A stretch of DNA of 33,656 nt, from assembly GCA_014304875.1 (NCBI GenBank), contig JACRUD010000034.1, positions 1 through 33,656 of the forward strand, read 5' to 3'. This document shows positions 1-8,147 of this stretch, in pieces (the first letter of the stretch is position 1; every line of letters starts with the position of its first letter). The notes below the pieces were generated by a model. That model saw nothing but the letters and a program-made list of their open reading frames with translations, searched no databases and was not told the DNA's origin. Origin of the DNA: Vulcanimicrobiota bacterium. Its GTDB lineage: Bacteria; Vulcanimicrobiota; Vulcanimicrobiia; Eremiobacterales; Eremiobacteraceae. A program made the position numbers and the translations under genes.

Positions 1-515
1 GCCATCGCCTTTGAGACCCAAACACTGACCTCCCAAATGCGAAGCAATATCGCCAGACGCAGACCGATGGAGCGACGTTCGACTACTCCCGTGCGTTGGC
101 GCCATGCGTCAAAGTCTTCGCTTCGGCAGCCACCCAATATGCGCGCGTCACATCCGGACCGCCGGCGATCTTGGGAAAACGGTTGCCGTTCGTGCCCGAT
201 CGTTCGGCTGATGTCGGACTGATCGCGGATGTCGGGCCAGTGACCTACGGTTCCGCGCTGACGTTCCTGGGCGCGGAATTTGCCGACGACATCAACGCGG
301 TACGGCTCGGCTCCGCGCTTGTGGCCAGCGCTCGAGTCTCCGTCGTCGGACGCTCGGGCACGACGCTGGCTCTGACGGCCGAAAACGTCAGCGACCGGAC
401 GTACCTGTCGAGCGAGAACCGTTTGGGACCGCCCTCGATGTATGCGCTGACGCTCAGCGTGCCGATCACCGGCCGAGCCCGGCAACGGAAAGCGGCCGAG
501 CTCGATTGCCAATGA
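1..515 (+). CDS. TonB-dependent outer-membrane receptor, C-terminal fragment (5' partial, probable frameshift)
   Basis: The C-terminal 130 or so residues read as alternating beta-barrel strands ending in a classic TonB-receptor finish: LTAENVSDRTYLSSENRLGP, then PSMYALTLSVPI. Such receptors import siderophores, vitamin B12 or other large ligands through the outer membrane. The frame of this part (positions divisible by 3) is closed by a stop at 12-14, whereas frame 1 is open from base 1 and reads like the preceding barrel strand, ending SQMRSNIA. The two join sensibly as NIA + QTQTDGATFDYS if one C is missing around 54, in the gccag stretch. The gene is therefore either frameshifted or carries a one-base sequence error. 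The TTG at 96 is not a credible start. Ligand cannot be told from this fragment. Confidence 0.72.
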
Positions 516-665
516 CCGTTCGCTGAGCGGCAAACACGCACGTCTTTTGGCCATCGCGCCGCTGGTCGCTCAAGCGCTCGAACGCGCCGCTGCCAAGGTC
601 CGCCGCTACGGCAGCTCATCCCATGCCGGTTACGGACGGCGAGGCGGGCAGCCGGGGGTGAGCGC

Positions 666-1121
666 TTAGCCGGCTACAACAGACTTGTAGAGCTCGTGAA
701 GATCATCGAGCGTGTTTAGCGTGACGGCATCGCTGACATCGTTGCGCTTGACCCCCATCGCGCTCCGCATGTTCTGCGCGGTTTCGCCGGAATGGTTGTA
801 ACCCAGGATCGCTTCGTTATGCTTCTTGACGACGGCAGGATCGATGTGACCACCTTTTTTTTGCAAGACCCACTCCTCGAATTGGGGATACGTGGGCTTT
901 TGCGTCTTGATGAATTGCATGACCTCATCTTTGTTGAGCCCAAGATCGTTGAGCGTCAGCGAGTCGAAGCCCGGCCCGATGGAATCATACCCTTCGGCTA
1001 AGACTCCGGCGCAATGCAACGTGAGTTTGGACCACAGCCGGGGCAGATGCATGACTCCGAGAGGACCGGCGGTTCCGGAGCTCACGAGCGGGACGATCTT
1101 CGTTCCTGTTGTCATCGCCAT
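666..1121 (-). CDS. DUF5069 family protein
   Basis: This 151-residue soluble protein has no signal peptide or membrane segment. The N-terminal block, SSGTAGPLGVMHLPRLWSKL followed by an AG-L-EGY segment and a FD...LGL...FI pattern, matches the DUF5069 layout and aligns loosely with the second DUF5069 gene of this window at 31707-32048. No function is established for the family. A longer frame begins at a TTG at 1136, but the ATG at 1121 is preferred because GGAGG lies 8 bases upstream (complement of 1130-1134). It is the last gene of the minus-strand hut run, 55 bases after the dehydrogenase gene, and may be co-transcribed with it. Membership is fairly sure; role unknown. Confidence 0.75.
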   Translation of the reverse strand: MAMTTGTKIVPLVSSGTAGPLGVMHLPRLWSKLTLHCAGVLAEGYDSIGPGFDSLTLNDLGLNKDEVMQFIKTQKPTYPQFEEWVLQKKGGHIDPAVVKKHNEAILGYNHSGETAQNMRSAMGVKRNDVSDAVTLNTLDDLHELYKSVVAG

Positions 1122-1129
1122 AAGGTCAA

Positions 1130-1134
1130 CCTCC
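1130..1134 (-). promoter_or_regulatory. Ribosome binding site of the DUF5069 gene
   Basis: The minus strand reads GGAGG here, 8 bases before the ATG at 1121. This decides the start against the upstream in-frame TTG at 1136, which overlaps the site. Confidence 0.75.
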
Positions 1135-1176
1135 AAAGGATGGGAGTAAGGGATTCGATGCTCTCATAGACTTATG

Positions 1177-2085
1177 TTAGGCCGCAGTCGACCGTTTGCC
1201 ATGCCGATCGGCAAAGGTCAGTTCGGCGATGCCGGATTTGTCCATCTCTCCCAACCCCAGTTCGATCATTTTATCGAATTGATTCTTCGTCGCCTCAGCC
1301 AAGGGCAGGGTGAGCCCGACATCGCGCCCGAGCTTGAGGGCGATCCCCGAATCCTTCGCCGCGTGGGCCGCGGAGAAATAGACCTCGTGGTCGCGGTTTT
1401 GCATGTCGGCGCCATCGGTCTCCAATACCCTCGAACCAGCGCCGGTCTGACTGAAGATCTCGCGCAACATGTTGAGGTCTAAGCCCAAAGCCGCCCCCAA
1501 GCCGAGGCCTTCGGCGAGTGCGGCGGTGTTGATGTTCATTACCATGTTCACCAAGGCTTTGACCTTGGCCGCTTGCCCGGCCGGCCCCACGTACTTGAGA
1601 GACGAGCTCAACTTCTGCAGCATAGGCTTGGCGCGTTCGAATGCCTCGGAGCCGCCGGCGCACATCATGTACAACGTGCCTGCTCTGGCTTGCGGAATCG
1701 AGCTGGCCAAGCACGCTTCCAGGCTCTGAGCGCCGGCCTGCCTTGCCGCTTCCTCAACGTTCGCGTGGACGTCGGGCGTGACGGTCGCGCAGTTGACGAA
1801 CAGCTTCCCCGCCGCGCCGTTCAACAAGCTGTCCCCGGATCGCGCGAAGATGCGCCGCATCGCTTCGTCATCGGTCACGACAGTGATGATCGTGTCTGAA
1901 AGCTTCGTCACCTCGGCGAGGGAACCGGCTGCGGCGGCTCCCAGCTCGGGTGCGAGGGCGGCCGCCGTTTGTGGACGGACGTCGAAGACGGCCGTGATCG
2001 GATACCCGGCATCGCGAAGGCGGCGCGCCATGTTGGCGCCCATACGGCCGACGCCGACGAAGCCCACGGGGGGCAACGCTGTCAT
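1177..2085 (-). CDS. Beta-hydroxyacid dehydrogenase (3-hydroxyisobutyrate dehydrogenase family)
   Basis: A 302-residue NAD(P)-dependent oxidoreductase. The Rossmann start VGFVGVGRMGANMARRL carries the GxGxMGxxMA dinucleotide motif. The C-terminal helical part contains GPAGQAAKVKALVNMVM, where the family's catalytic lysine and following asparagine lie. The usual substrate-binding motif DAPVSGG is replaced by a divergent stretch, EACLASSIPQARAG, so the substrate cannot be inferred; 3-hydroxyisobutyrate, tartronate semialdehyde and succinic semialdehyde are among the family's choices. AGGAG lies 6 bases before the ATG. The gene follows hutU by 97 bases on the same strand, so it may belong to the histidine or another amino-acid catabolic operon, although a weak terminator-like hairpin lies between. 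Confidence 0.88.
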   Translation of the reverse strand: MTALPPVGFVGVGRMGANMARRLRDAGYPITAVFDVRPQTAAALAPELGAAAAGSLAEVTKLSDTIITVVTDDEAMRRIFARSGDSLLNGAAGKLFVNCATVTPDVHANVEEAARQAGAQSLEACLASSIPQARAGTLYMMCAGGSEAFERAKPMLQKLSSSLKYVGPAGQAAKVKALVNMVMNINTAALAEGLGLGAALGLDLNMLREIFSQTGAGSRVLETDGADMQNRDHEVYFSAAHAAKDSGIALKLGRDVGLTLPLAEATKNQFDKMIELGLGEMDKSGIAELTFADRHGKRSTAA

Positions 2086-2091
2086 CTTGCT

Positions 2092-2096
2092 CTCCT
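2092..2096 (-). promoter_or_regulatory. Ribosome binding site of the beta-hydroxyacid dehydrogenase gene
   Basis: The minus strand reads AGGAG, 6 bases before the ATG at 2085. Confidence 0.7.
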
Positions 2097-2146
2097 CGAC
2101 TCGGATGCCGGCGGCGGGGATGGAGACCGAGGCGGTTCAGCGCGAG

Positions 2147-2165
2147 AAAAAGCCCCTCCTTCGGG
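2147..2165 (-). terminator. Weak hairpin plus T-run after hutU
   Basis: Read on the minus strand, GCCC and GGGC arms enclose a 7-base loop and are followed by TTTTT, about 20 bases downstream of the hutU stop. The stem is only about 4 bp, so at best it would attenuate read-through into the dehydrogenase gene. Confidence 0.3.
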
Positions 2166-2185
2166 CGACGCTGATCGATCCGCCG

Positions 2186-3844
2186 CTAAAATCGCCAATC
2201 GATGCCGCCCCGGTCGGCTGCGGCGATGGCTTCCGGATAGCCCGCGTCCGCGTGGCGGACGACGCCCATCCCCGGATCGGTCGTCAGCACGCGCGACAGA
2301 CGGCCCCGCGCGTCTTCGGAGCCGTCGGCCACCACCACCATGCCGGCGTGAATCGAATAGCCGATCCCGACTCCCCCGCCGTGATGGACGCTGACCCAAT
2401 GCGCACCGCCTACCGCGTTGATGAGAGCGTTGAGAATTGGCCAGTCCGCGATGGCGTCGGACCCGTCTCGCATGGATTCTGTTTCGCGATACGGCGAGGC
2501 GACCGATCCGGCATCCAGGTGGTCGCGGCCGATGACGATGGGGGCGCGCAAGGTCCCGCGCCGCACCATGTCGTTGATGCGCAGACCGAACCGCTGCCGC
2601 TGGCCGTACCCAAGCCAGCAGATACGTGCCGGTAAGCCTTGAAATGAGACGCGCGTCTGAGCAAATGATATCCAGCGTCGCAACAAGGCATCCTCTGGAA
2701 ACGTGTCGAGCAAGGCCTCGTCTAACGCTTGGATGTCGGAGGGGTCGCCCGACAGCGCAACCCACCGGAAAGGTCCTTTGCCTTGGCAAAAGAGCGGCCT
2801 GATGAAGGCCGGCACGAATCCGGGGAAGCAAAAAGCGTCATGTACACCGGCTCGCTGCGCCTGGGCCCGGATGTTGTTCCCGTAATCGAAGACAATCGCA
2901 CCCGTGCACTGGAAGTCGAGCATCGCGCTCACGTGCTGGGCTATTGAGGCGAGGCTCCGTTTTTCGAATTGATCGGGGTCCTGCTCGCGCAATTCCGCGG
3001 CACCTTCGGCCGACAGACCGCCCGGCACGTATCCGTTCAGAAGATCGTGTGCCGACGTCTGATCGGTCACCACATCGATCGGTGCGCCGCGTCGCCGCAG
3101 TTCGGGAAACACTTCGCAAGCGTTTCCGAGCAGCGCGATGGAAACCGCGCGCCCTGCACGTTTCGCCGCCTGCGCTTTTGCCAAAGCGTCATCGACATCG
3201 GTCGCGGCCTCGTCGCAGAACTTCGTGTCGATGCGCCGTGCGATGCGAGCTGCGTCGATTTCGACGACGATCGCGATCCCGCCGTTCATCGTGATGGCGA
3301 GCGGCTGAGCTCCGCCCATTCCGCCCAAACCTGCGGTCAAGACGATCCGCCCTTTGAGCGATCCCCCGAAATGCTCGGCGGCAAGCGCGGCAAACGTCTC
3401 GTAGGTGCCTTGCAAAATGCCCTGCGTGCCGATGTAGATCCACGACCCTGCAGTCATCTGACCGTACATCGTCAGACCCTGCGCCTCCAGACGGCGAAAG
3501 GTCGCCCAATCGGCCCAGGCAGGAACGAGCATGGCGTTGGAGATCAAGACTCGCGGCGCGCCTTCGTGCGAGCGGAAAACAGCGACCGGCTTTCCGGACT
3601 GCACGATCAAAGTCTCATCGTCCCGCAGCCGCCGAAGAGTGCGAACGATGGCCTCGAACGCATCCCACGAACGCGCCGCTCGGCCGCTCCCACCGTACAC
3701 CACCAAGTCCTGCGGACGTTCGGCTACCTCGGGATCCAGGTTGTTCATGAGCATGCGCATGGCCGCTTCTTGCCCCCAGCCAAGACACGTTCGGCTGGGG
3801 CCTCGGGGTGCCCGAACGAGATGCGCCGTCGCCGCAGGTGCCAT
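2186..3844 (-). CDS. hutU: Urocanate hydratase (urocanase)
   Basis: Full length at 552 residues, the family's usual size. It hydrates urocanate to 4-imidazolone-5-propionate, the second step of histidine degradation, in the cytoplasm and with tightly bound NAD+. Visible hallmarks are RAPRG at the N-terminus, [20 protein letters not shown] at 23-42, the NAD-binding [12 protein letters not shown] at 172-183, [11 protein letters not shown] at 351-361, and [13 protein letters not shown] with Cys409, matching the essential cysteine of characterised urocanases. Further conserved are [19 protein letters not shown] and [15 protein letters not shown]. The ATG lies 4 bases after the hutH stop with GGAGA upstream inside hutH, so the two genes form one transcript. 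Confidence 0.97.
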   Translation of the reverse strand: MAPAATAHLVRAPRGPSRTCLGWGQEAAMRMLMNNLDPEVAERPQDLVVYGGSGRAARSWDAFEAIVRTLRRLRDDETLIVQSGKPVAVFRSHEGAPRVLISNAMLVPAWADWATFRRLEAQGLTMYGQMTAGSWIYIGTQGILQGTYETFAALAAEHFGGSLKGRIVLTAGLGGMGGAQPLAITMNGGIAIVVEIDAARIARRIDTKFCDEAATDVDDALAKAQAAKRAGRAVSIALLGNACEVFPELRRRGAPIDVVTDQTSAHDLLNGYVPGGLSAEGAAELREQDPDQFEKRSLASIAQHVSAMLDFQCTGAIVFDYGNNIRAQAQRAGVHDAFCFPGFVPAFIRPLFCQGKGPFRWVALSGDPSDIQALDEALLDTFPEDALLRRWISFAQTRVSFQGLPARICWLGYGQRQRFGLRINDMVRRGTLRAPIVIGRDHLDAGSVASPYRETESMRDGSDAIADWPILNALINAVGGAHWVSVHHGGGVGIGYSIHAGMVVVADGSEDARGRLSRVLTTDPGMGVVRHADAGYPEAIAAADRGGIDWRF

Positions 3845-3848
3845 CGCC

Positions 3849-5381
3849 TTACAAGTCTCCTATCTCGGCTTGCACGGCCGCGACGAGTTCGCCGCTGGAA
3901 AGCAATTGCCGCGCGGTCGCGATGTCGACGCTCAAATCCCGATCGCCGTCTAGGTGCGGCACCCGCGAGCGGAGGAGCGAGTATGCCGCCGCGGTTCCCT
4001 GGCCGCATGCGAGGGGCGCCCGGAAGTCCAGGGCTTGCGCCGCTTCAAGCAACTCGATGGCGATGATGTTTTCGAGATTTGCGACGACCTGAGCGCACTG
4101 GCGGGCTCCGATCGTTCCCATGCTCACGTGATCCTCCTGACCGGCAGACGTCGGAATCGAATCGACCGACGCCGGAAAAGCTAAGGTCTTGTTCTCGGAG
4201 ACAAGCGCTGCCGCCGTGTACTGAGCCAGCATGAAACCGCTGCACAAGCCGTGCCTCTCCGTCAGAAACGGCGGCATGCCTTGAGTGCCGTCGAGAAGCT
4301 TGTCGATGCGCCGTTCCGCGATGGAACCCAGCTCGGACAGAGCGATCGCGAGGTAGTCCATAGCGAGGGCGACGGGTTCGCCATGGAAGTTGCCGCCGCT
4401 GATGAAAACGCCGTCTTCGGGGAAGACGATGGGATTGTCGGTCACCGAGTTCATCTCGATCTCAACGGTGTTCGCGGCAAAGCGCAGCGTATCGCGCACC
4501 GGGCCGTGGACCACATGAGTGCAGCGAAAAGAATACGGGTCTTGAACGCGGTCGCATCCACGATGGGAAGCCATGATGCCGGAATCCCGCAGCAAGTGGC
4601 GCAGGTTCGCGGCAACGCGGGCTTGCCCGGCATGCGGGCGAAGCGCATTGAGCCGCTCATCGAAGGCGGCATCGGTTCCCAAGTAGGCCTCGAGGCTCAT
4701 CGCAGCCGTGATGTCCGCCGCCTTACAAATGTTCGCCGCGCGCTCAAGGACCAGCGCACCGATTCCCGTCATGATCTGGGTGCCGTTGATGAGCGATAGC
4801 CCTTCCTTATAAGACAGCACGAGCGGTCGAAGTTGGGCTCGTTCGAGAGCCATAGCGCCGCTCTCGCGGCGTTCGCGAAACCACGCCTCGCCCTCGCCCA
4901 TCAAGACGAGAGCCATGTGTGCGAGCGGCGCCAAGTCGCCGGAAGCGCCGACCGAGCCCTGGCTCGGGATGACCGGCGTCACCCGTCGGTTCAGCAATTC
5001 CAAAATCAGCTCGATCAATTCCAACCGAACGCCGGAATTGCCGCGGGCGAGCGAGTTGGCGCGCAGCAGCAAGCCCGCCCGCACCACCTCCTCGGATAGC
5101 GGCTCACCGACGCCCGCGCTGTGGCTGCGCACCAGATTTTGCTGCAGGGCGACGGCTTCAGCGGCGGGGATTCTGACGTTCTTCAGGCGGCCGAACCCCG
5201 TCGTCACACCATAGATGCAGTCGTTCGTCGCGACGGTGCGCTCTACTAAGTCGCGCGCCGCCCGAATCTTCGGCACCGCGCGCGCGTCCAAAGCCGCTGG
5301 GATGAAGCGACGCGCGACTGCGACGACATCGCCAAGCGATAGGTCGGCGCAGCCGATCGCAACCGGGGCAAAAGGTTCCAT
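3849..5381 (-). CDS. hutH: Histidine ammonia-lyase
   Basis: At 510 residues this is a complete member of the aromatic amino-acid lyase family. It removes ammonia from L-histidine to give trans-urocanate, the first step of the Hut pathway. The Ala146-Ser147-Gly148 triad that cyclises to the MIO electrophile sits in [25 protein letters not shown] at 57-64 and [14 protein letters not shown] also match the family. HutH is favoured over tyrosine or phenylalanine lyases because hutU is immediately downstream. The ATG at 5381 is the only sensible start; no clear Shine-Dalgarno sequence precedes it. hutI, hutG/hutF and a hutC regulator are absent from the window, so the rest of the pathway must be elsewhere. 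Confidence 0.96.
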   Translation of the reverse strand: MEPFAPVAIGCADLSLGDVVAVARRFIPAALDARAVPKIRAARDLVERTVATNDCIYGVTTGFGRLKNVRIPAAEAVALQQNLVRSHSAGVGEPLSEEVVRAGLLLRANSLARGNSGVRLELIELILELLNRRVTPVIPSQGSVGASGDLAPLAHMALVLMGEGEAWFRERRESGAMALERAQLRPLVLSYKEGLSLINGTQIMTGIGALVLERAANICKAADITAAMSLEAYLGTDAAFDERLNALRPHAGQARVAANLRHLLRDSGIMASHRGCDRVQDPYSFRCTHVVHGPVRDTLRFAANTVEIEMNSVTDNPIVFPEDGVFISGGNFHGEPVALAMDYLAIALSELGSIAERRIDKLLDGTQGMPPFLTERHGLCSGFMLAQYTAAALVSENKTLAFPASVDSIPTSAGQEDHVSMGTIGARQCAQVVANLENIIAIELLEAAQALDFRAPLACGQGTAAAYSLLRSRVPHLDGDRDLSVDIATARQLLSSGELVAAVQAEIGDL

Positions 5382-5573
5382 TGGCTTGGCGGATTTCGCT
5401 GGGCCGCCGCAATCATCCGTTTTGCGTCCGGTGGTGCACGTGAGCGCAAGCGAGTCGCTGCGTCCGTCGGGGCTGGTCGGCGTGGGACTTCGTCCTTTGC
5501 AGAGTGCTTCGCGCAGCGCAGAACCGGGGAGACCTTGACCCGGTCAAGCCAAACCGTTTACCATTCGCAGGTG
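5382..5573. other. Divergent intergenic region between hutH and cmk
   Basis: About 190 bases separate the outward-facing hutH and cmk genes. It must contain the hut promoter, but no convincing -35/-10 pair is visible on the minus strand. The right end holds the 15-bp palindrome and candidate cmk promoter described separately. Confidence 0.5.
5534..5564 (+). promoter_or_regulatory. Candidate cmk promoter with a palindrome over the -35 box
   Basis: TTGACC at 5535-5540 and TACCAT at 5559-5564 are 18 bases apart and fit a sigma-70 promoter moderately (5 of 6 and 4 of 6 matches). The -35 box lies in a perfect 15-bp inverted repeat, CTTGACC-C-GGTCAAG at 5534-5548, a shape typical of a repressor operator. 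If used, transcription would begin near 5571, only a few bases before the ATG at 5574, giving an almost leaderless mRNA. Confidence 0.4.
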
Positions 5574-6272
5574 ATGCAAAACCGGCCGGCGCGGCCAACG
5601 TGGCGCCACGTCGCGATCGACGGCCCGGTCGCGTCGGGAAAAAGCACGGTCGCGCGCTTGCTCGCGATCGATCTCGGGGCGACGTTTCTGGATACCGGAG
5701 CGCTGTATCGGGCGGTCGCGTACCTCGCGCTCTGCGCGCGCGCCGACCCGAATGACGATGCCACGGTCCTAAGACTGCTTGCTGCGCATCCGCCGGCAGT
5801 CAAGGCCGGTCCGCAACCGCTCCAGTACTCCATCGCGGTCGATGGGCAGACGCTCGACAGGCAGCTTTTTACGCCGTCGGTGTCGCGCGCCGTTTCCGCG
5901 GTCGCCGCGATGCCTGAGGTAAGACACCGGCTCATCGGAGTGCAGCGCGCGTTCGCGGCCGAGCGCGATGTGGTGATGGCCGGGCGCGACATCGGATCGG
6001 TCGTTCTGCCGAACGCCGACTTCAAGTTCTTTCTCACAGCCTCGCTCGACGCGCGGGTGCAGCGCCGGCTGCGGGAATTGGTCCAGCAGGGTATCGATAT
6101 CGATGCTGCGGCACTGCGCGAAGAGATCAAGGGCCGTGACGACCGTGATGCCGGTCGCGCGCTATCTCCGCTGGTCAAAGCACCCGAAGCGCTTGAGATC
6201 GATACGTCCGCGATGTCGGTCGGCGAAGTCGTCCAAACGCTCAGCGCTATCGTGCGGAAGAATTCAGAATGA
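5574..6272 (+). CDS. cmk: Cytidylate kinase
   Basis: Phosphorylates CMP and dCMP with ATP in pyrimidine nucleotide recycling. With the ATG at 5574 the protein has 232 residues, normal for bacterial Cmk. The Walker A loop GPVASGKST is at 17-25, followed by LDTGALYRAVAYLA, the CMP-binding segment; GRDIGSVVLPNADFKFFLTA and the lid arginines (ARVQRRLREL) also match. A TTG at 5535 would add 13 residues unlike the family and falls inside a candidate promoter, so the ATG is preferred even though its Shine-Dalgarno is poor. The stop overlaps the next start by 4 bases (ATGA). The cmk - plsC - ispH order is common in Firmicutes and related lineages. Confidence 0.93.
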   Translation: MQNRPARPTWRHVAIDGPVASGKSTVARLLAIDLGATFLDTGALYRAVAYLALCARADPNDDATVLRLLAAHPPAVKAGPQPLQYSIAVDGQTLDRQLFTPSVSRAVSAVAAMPEVRHRLIGVQRAFAAERDVVMAGRDIGSVVLPNADFKFFLTASLDARVQRRLRELVQQGIDIDAAALREEIKGRDDRDAGRALSPLVKAPEALEIDTSAMSVGEVVQTLSAIVRKNSE

Positions 6273-6862
6273 GCCTCTATACCGCTTGTCGGGCGGCATT
6301 GATACCGCTGACGCGCCTGGCCTTTGGAGCTCGCGTTCGGGGTGTCGAGAGAGTGCCGGCGACGGGCGCGCTGGTCGTGGCGGCCAACCATCGTTCGTAT
6401 CTGGACCCACCGCTTTTGGGGACCTGGTTCCCGCGCGTCATCCACTTCATGGCCAAACGGGAGCTATTCGAGATTCCGATTCTGGGCCGCTTGCTCGGAC
6501 GCGTCAACGCCTTTCCGGTGGAGCGGGACCGTGCGGATCTGAAGTCGGTGCGCCGTGCTTTGCGGCTGCTCAAAAAGGGCGAAGTCGTCGGCATTTTTCC
6601 CGAGGGCCGGCGCAATAGCGACGGGGCGGCGCGTGCTCGCGGCGGAGCGGTGCTCATCGCCGCCACCGCCGGCTGCCCTCTCCTTCCCGTGGCGATCGTT
6701 AATTCGGACGAGGCGCTGCGTCGTTTGCGGCACAGCGCAGTGGAGATCCGCATCGGGGAACCGATGACGTTCCAGGGAAGAGAACGAAAATTAACGAAGG
6801 GCGAACTGCGGGATTGGACCGAGCAGGTTGCCGGCGCCATCAGCGCGCTGGGTGCAAAATAG
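6269..6862 (+). CDS. plsC: 1-acyl-sn-glycerol-3-phosphate acyltransferase (PlsC family)
   Basis: A 197-residue acyltransferase that would convert lysophosphatidic acid to phosphatidic acid at the cytoplasmic membrane. The catalytic HX4D motif is seen as NHRSYLDP near residues 40-47, and the glycerophosphate-binding motif as FPEGRR near 110. A third conserved block, GCPLLPVAIVNSDE, follows. The hydrophobic N-terminus fits membrane association. It overlaps cmk by 4 bases and ispH begins 8 bases after its stop, so the three are one operon. Together with plsX further right it covers parts of the phosphatidate pathway; no plsY is in the window. The exact acyl donor (acyl-ACP or acyl-CoA) cannot be told. 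Confidence 0.9.
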   Translation: MSLYTACRAALIPLTRLAFGARVRGVERVPATGALVVAANHRSYLDPPLLGTWFPRVIHFMAKRELFEIPILGRLLGRVNAFPVERDRADLKSVRRALRLLKKGEVVGIFPEGRRNSDGAARARGGAVLIAATAGCPLLPVAIVNSDEALRRLRHSAVEIRIGEPMTFQGRERKLTKGELRDWTEQVAGAISALGAK

Positions 6863-6865
6863 GAG
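6861..6865 (+). promoter_or_regulatory. Ribosome binding site of ispH
   Basis: AGGAG overlaps the plsC stop codon and lies 4 bases before the ATG at 6870. It sets the ispH start there rather than at an in-frame codon at 6828 inside plsC. Confidence 0.75.
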
Positions 6866-6869
6866 AGCG

Positions 6870-7727
6870 ATGGAGATTCTGAGGGCGCGCACCCAAGGCT
6901 TTTGTTTCGGCGTCGAACTGACGTACAAGAAGGCTCTGGCCGAAACGTCGGAACGCGACAACGTCTTCACGATGGGTAACATCGTTCATAATCCGCTCAT
7001 CGTCAAAGAACTAGAGGACAACGGCCTCAAGAACGTCAGCGAGCTTGCTGACATCCCCGAGGGAACGCTGTTCGTCCGCGCCCACGGGCTGCCTCCTCAG
7101 ACCCTCGCGCTCGCCGAGGAGAGAGGGCTGCGCGTCGTCGACGCGACTTGTCCGATGGTGACCCGGACGCAGAGGCTGGCGCGCAGGCTATACGAAGAAG
7201 GTCGGACGGTCGTCATCTTGGGCGATCCGAACCATCCCGAAGTCAAGGGAATCGCCGGACATGCCCCAGGCTGCTTCGTGCTCAACGATTGGCCCACCGA
7301 CGAAACGGAGATCCGGCGTTTGCGGCGCATCGCGATCGTGGCCCAGAGCACGATCAATCAAGCGAAGTTTCGAGAACTGGTCGGCAAGATCGCCGGCATA
7401 AACTACGAGACGCGCGTCTTCAATACGATCTGTTCGGATACGCAGGGCCGCCAAGACTCCGCCCGCGACTTAGCGAGCGAGGTGGACGCTATGGTCGTCA
7501 TCGGAGGCACGAACTCCGCCAACACCCGCCATCTGGCCGAGATCGCGGAAAGCGCGGGCGCGAAGGCCTACTTGGTGGAGAGCGCCGCCGATGTGCGCCG
7601 CGAGTGGTTTGACGGCGAAGAGCGCGTCGGGATCGCGACCGGCGCGTCAACGCCCGGTTTCTTGGCCGACGAGGTGGTCGCTAAGCTGACGGCCTGGTTT
7701 CCTCAAGCGCAGGCCGTCGGAGTTTAA
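6870..7727 (+). CDS. ispH: 4-hydroxy-3-methylbut-2-enyl diphosphate reductase
   Basis: The last enzyme of the MEP pathway, reducing HMBPP to IPP and DMAPP with a [4Fe-4S] cluster. The three cluster cysteines are visible: Cys12 in GFCFGVE, Cys94 in DATCPMV and Cys188 in NTICSDTQ. Substrate-binding His40 (GNIVHNP), His72 (RAHG), and His122 and Glu124 (GDPNHPEVKG) are also in place, as is the GGTNSANTRHLAEI segment. Length is 285 residues, usual for the family. ispD and ispF occur at 22903-24092, and a polyprenyl synthase that would use the products lies only 400 bases downstream. Confidence 0.97.
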   Translation: MEILRARTQGFCFGVELTYKKALAETSERDNVFTMGNIVHNPLIVKELEDNGLKNVSELADIPEGTLFVRAHGLPPQTLALAEERGLRVVDATCPMVTRTQRLARRLYEEGRTVVILGDPNHPEVKGIAGHAPGCFVLNDWPTDETEIRRLRRIAIVAQSTINQAKFRELVGKIAGINYETRVFNTICSDTQGRQDSARDLASEVDAMVVIGGTNSANTRHLAEIAESAGAKAYLVESAADVRREWFDGEERVGIATGASTPGFLADEVVAKLTAWFPQAQAVGV

Positions 7728-7739
7728 CGCTGCCGGCGC

Positions 7740-8147
7740 TTGAGACGAAATGGGCGCGGCAAGCGCGGCGGTGAACCCCAAACCCTCGGCCAACTGGAGC
7801 TCGCGGTGTTGCGTTGCGTGTGGCGAAGAAAGCACGCGACGGTGCGGGAGGTCTGGTCCGACATCGAGCGGAGACGGCACGTGGCGTACACGACCGTCGC
7901 CACCGTCATGACGCGGCTGACCGAAAAAGCGCTGCTGCGCCAGGCCCGCAATGGAAACGTGTACGAATACGCCGCCACTCGCTCCGAAGAGCGGGTGATC
8001 GGTTCTGTGTTAGACGCGACGGTGAAGCGGTTGCTCGGCGGCCGGCCAGCCCTACTCCTCGCCGCCTTGGTCCGTCACAAGGCGCGGCTCACGCCGGACG
8101 ATGTGGTGACGTTGGAAAGTCTTGGCAAAGATATCCGCCGGCGCTGA
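7740..8147 (+). CDS. BlaI/MecI/CopY-family transcriptional regulator
   Basis: A 135-residue winged-helix protein. LGQLELAVLRCVWRRKHATV (residues 16-35) and the recognition region YTTVATVMTRLTEKALLRQA are typical of the penicillinase-repressor family, which bind palindromic operators as dimers. The C-terminal part would form the dimerisation helices. The only usable start is a TTG at 7740, in frame with the ispH stop 13 codons earlier and with no clear Shine-Dalgarno. No BlaR1-type sensor protease or beta-lactamase is present in the window, so the signal and targets are unknown. It overlaps the next gene by 26 bases and sits between ispH and a polyprenyl synthase. Confidence 0.86.
   Translation: MRRNGRGKRGGEPQTLGQLELAVLRCVWRRKHATVREVWSDIERRRHVAYTTVATVMTRLTEKALLRQARNGNVYEYAATRSEERVIGSVLDATVKRLLGGRPALLLAALVRHKARLTPDDVVTLESLGKDIRRR

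Noticed and set aside
2969-4066. 365-codon open frame on the + strand
   Set aside because: It is antisense to hutU and the end of hutH, whose identity is certain. Its Arg-rich product is typical of shadow frames in GC-rich DNA.
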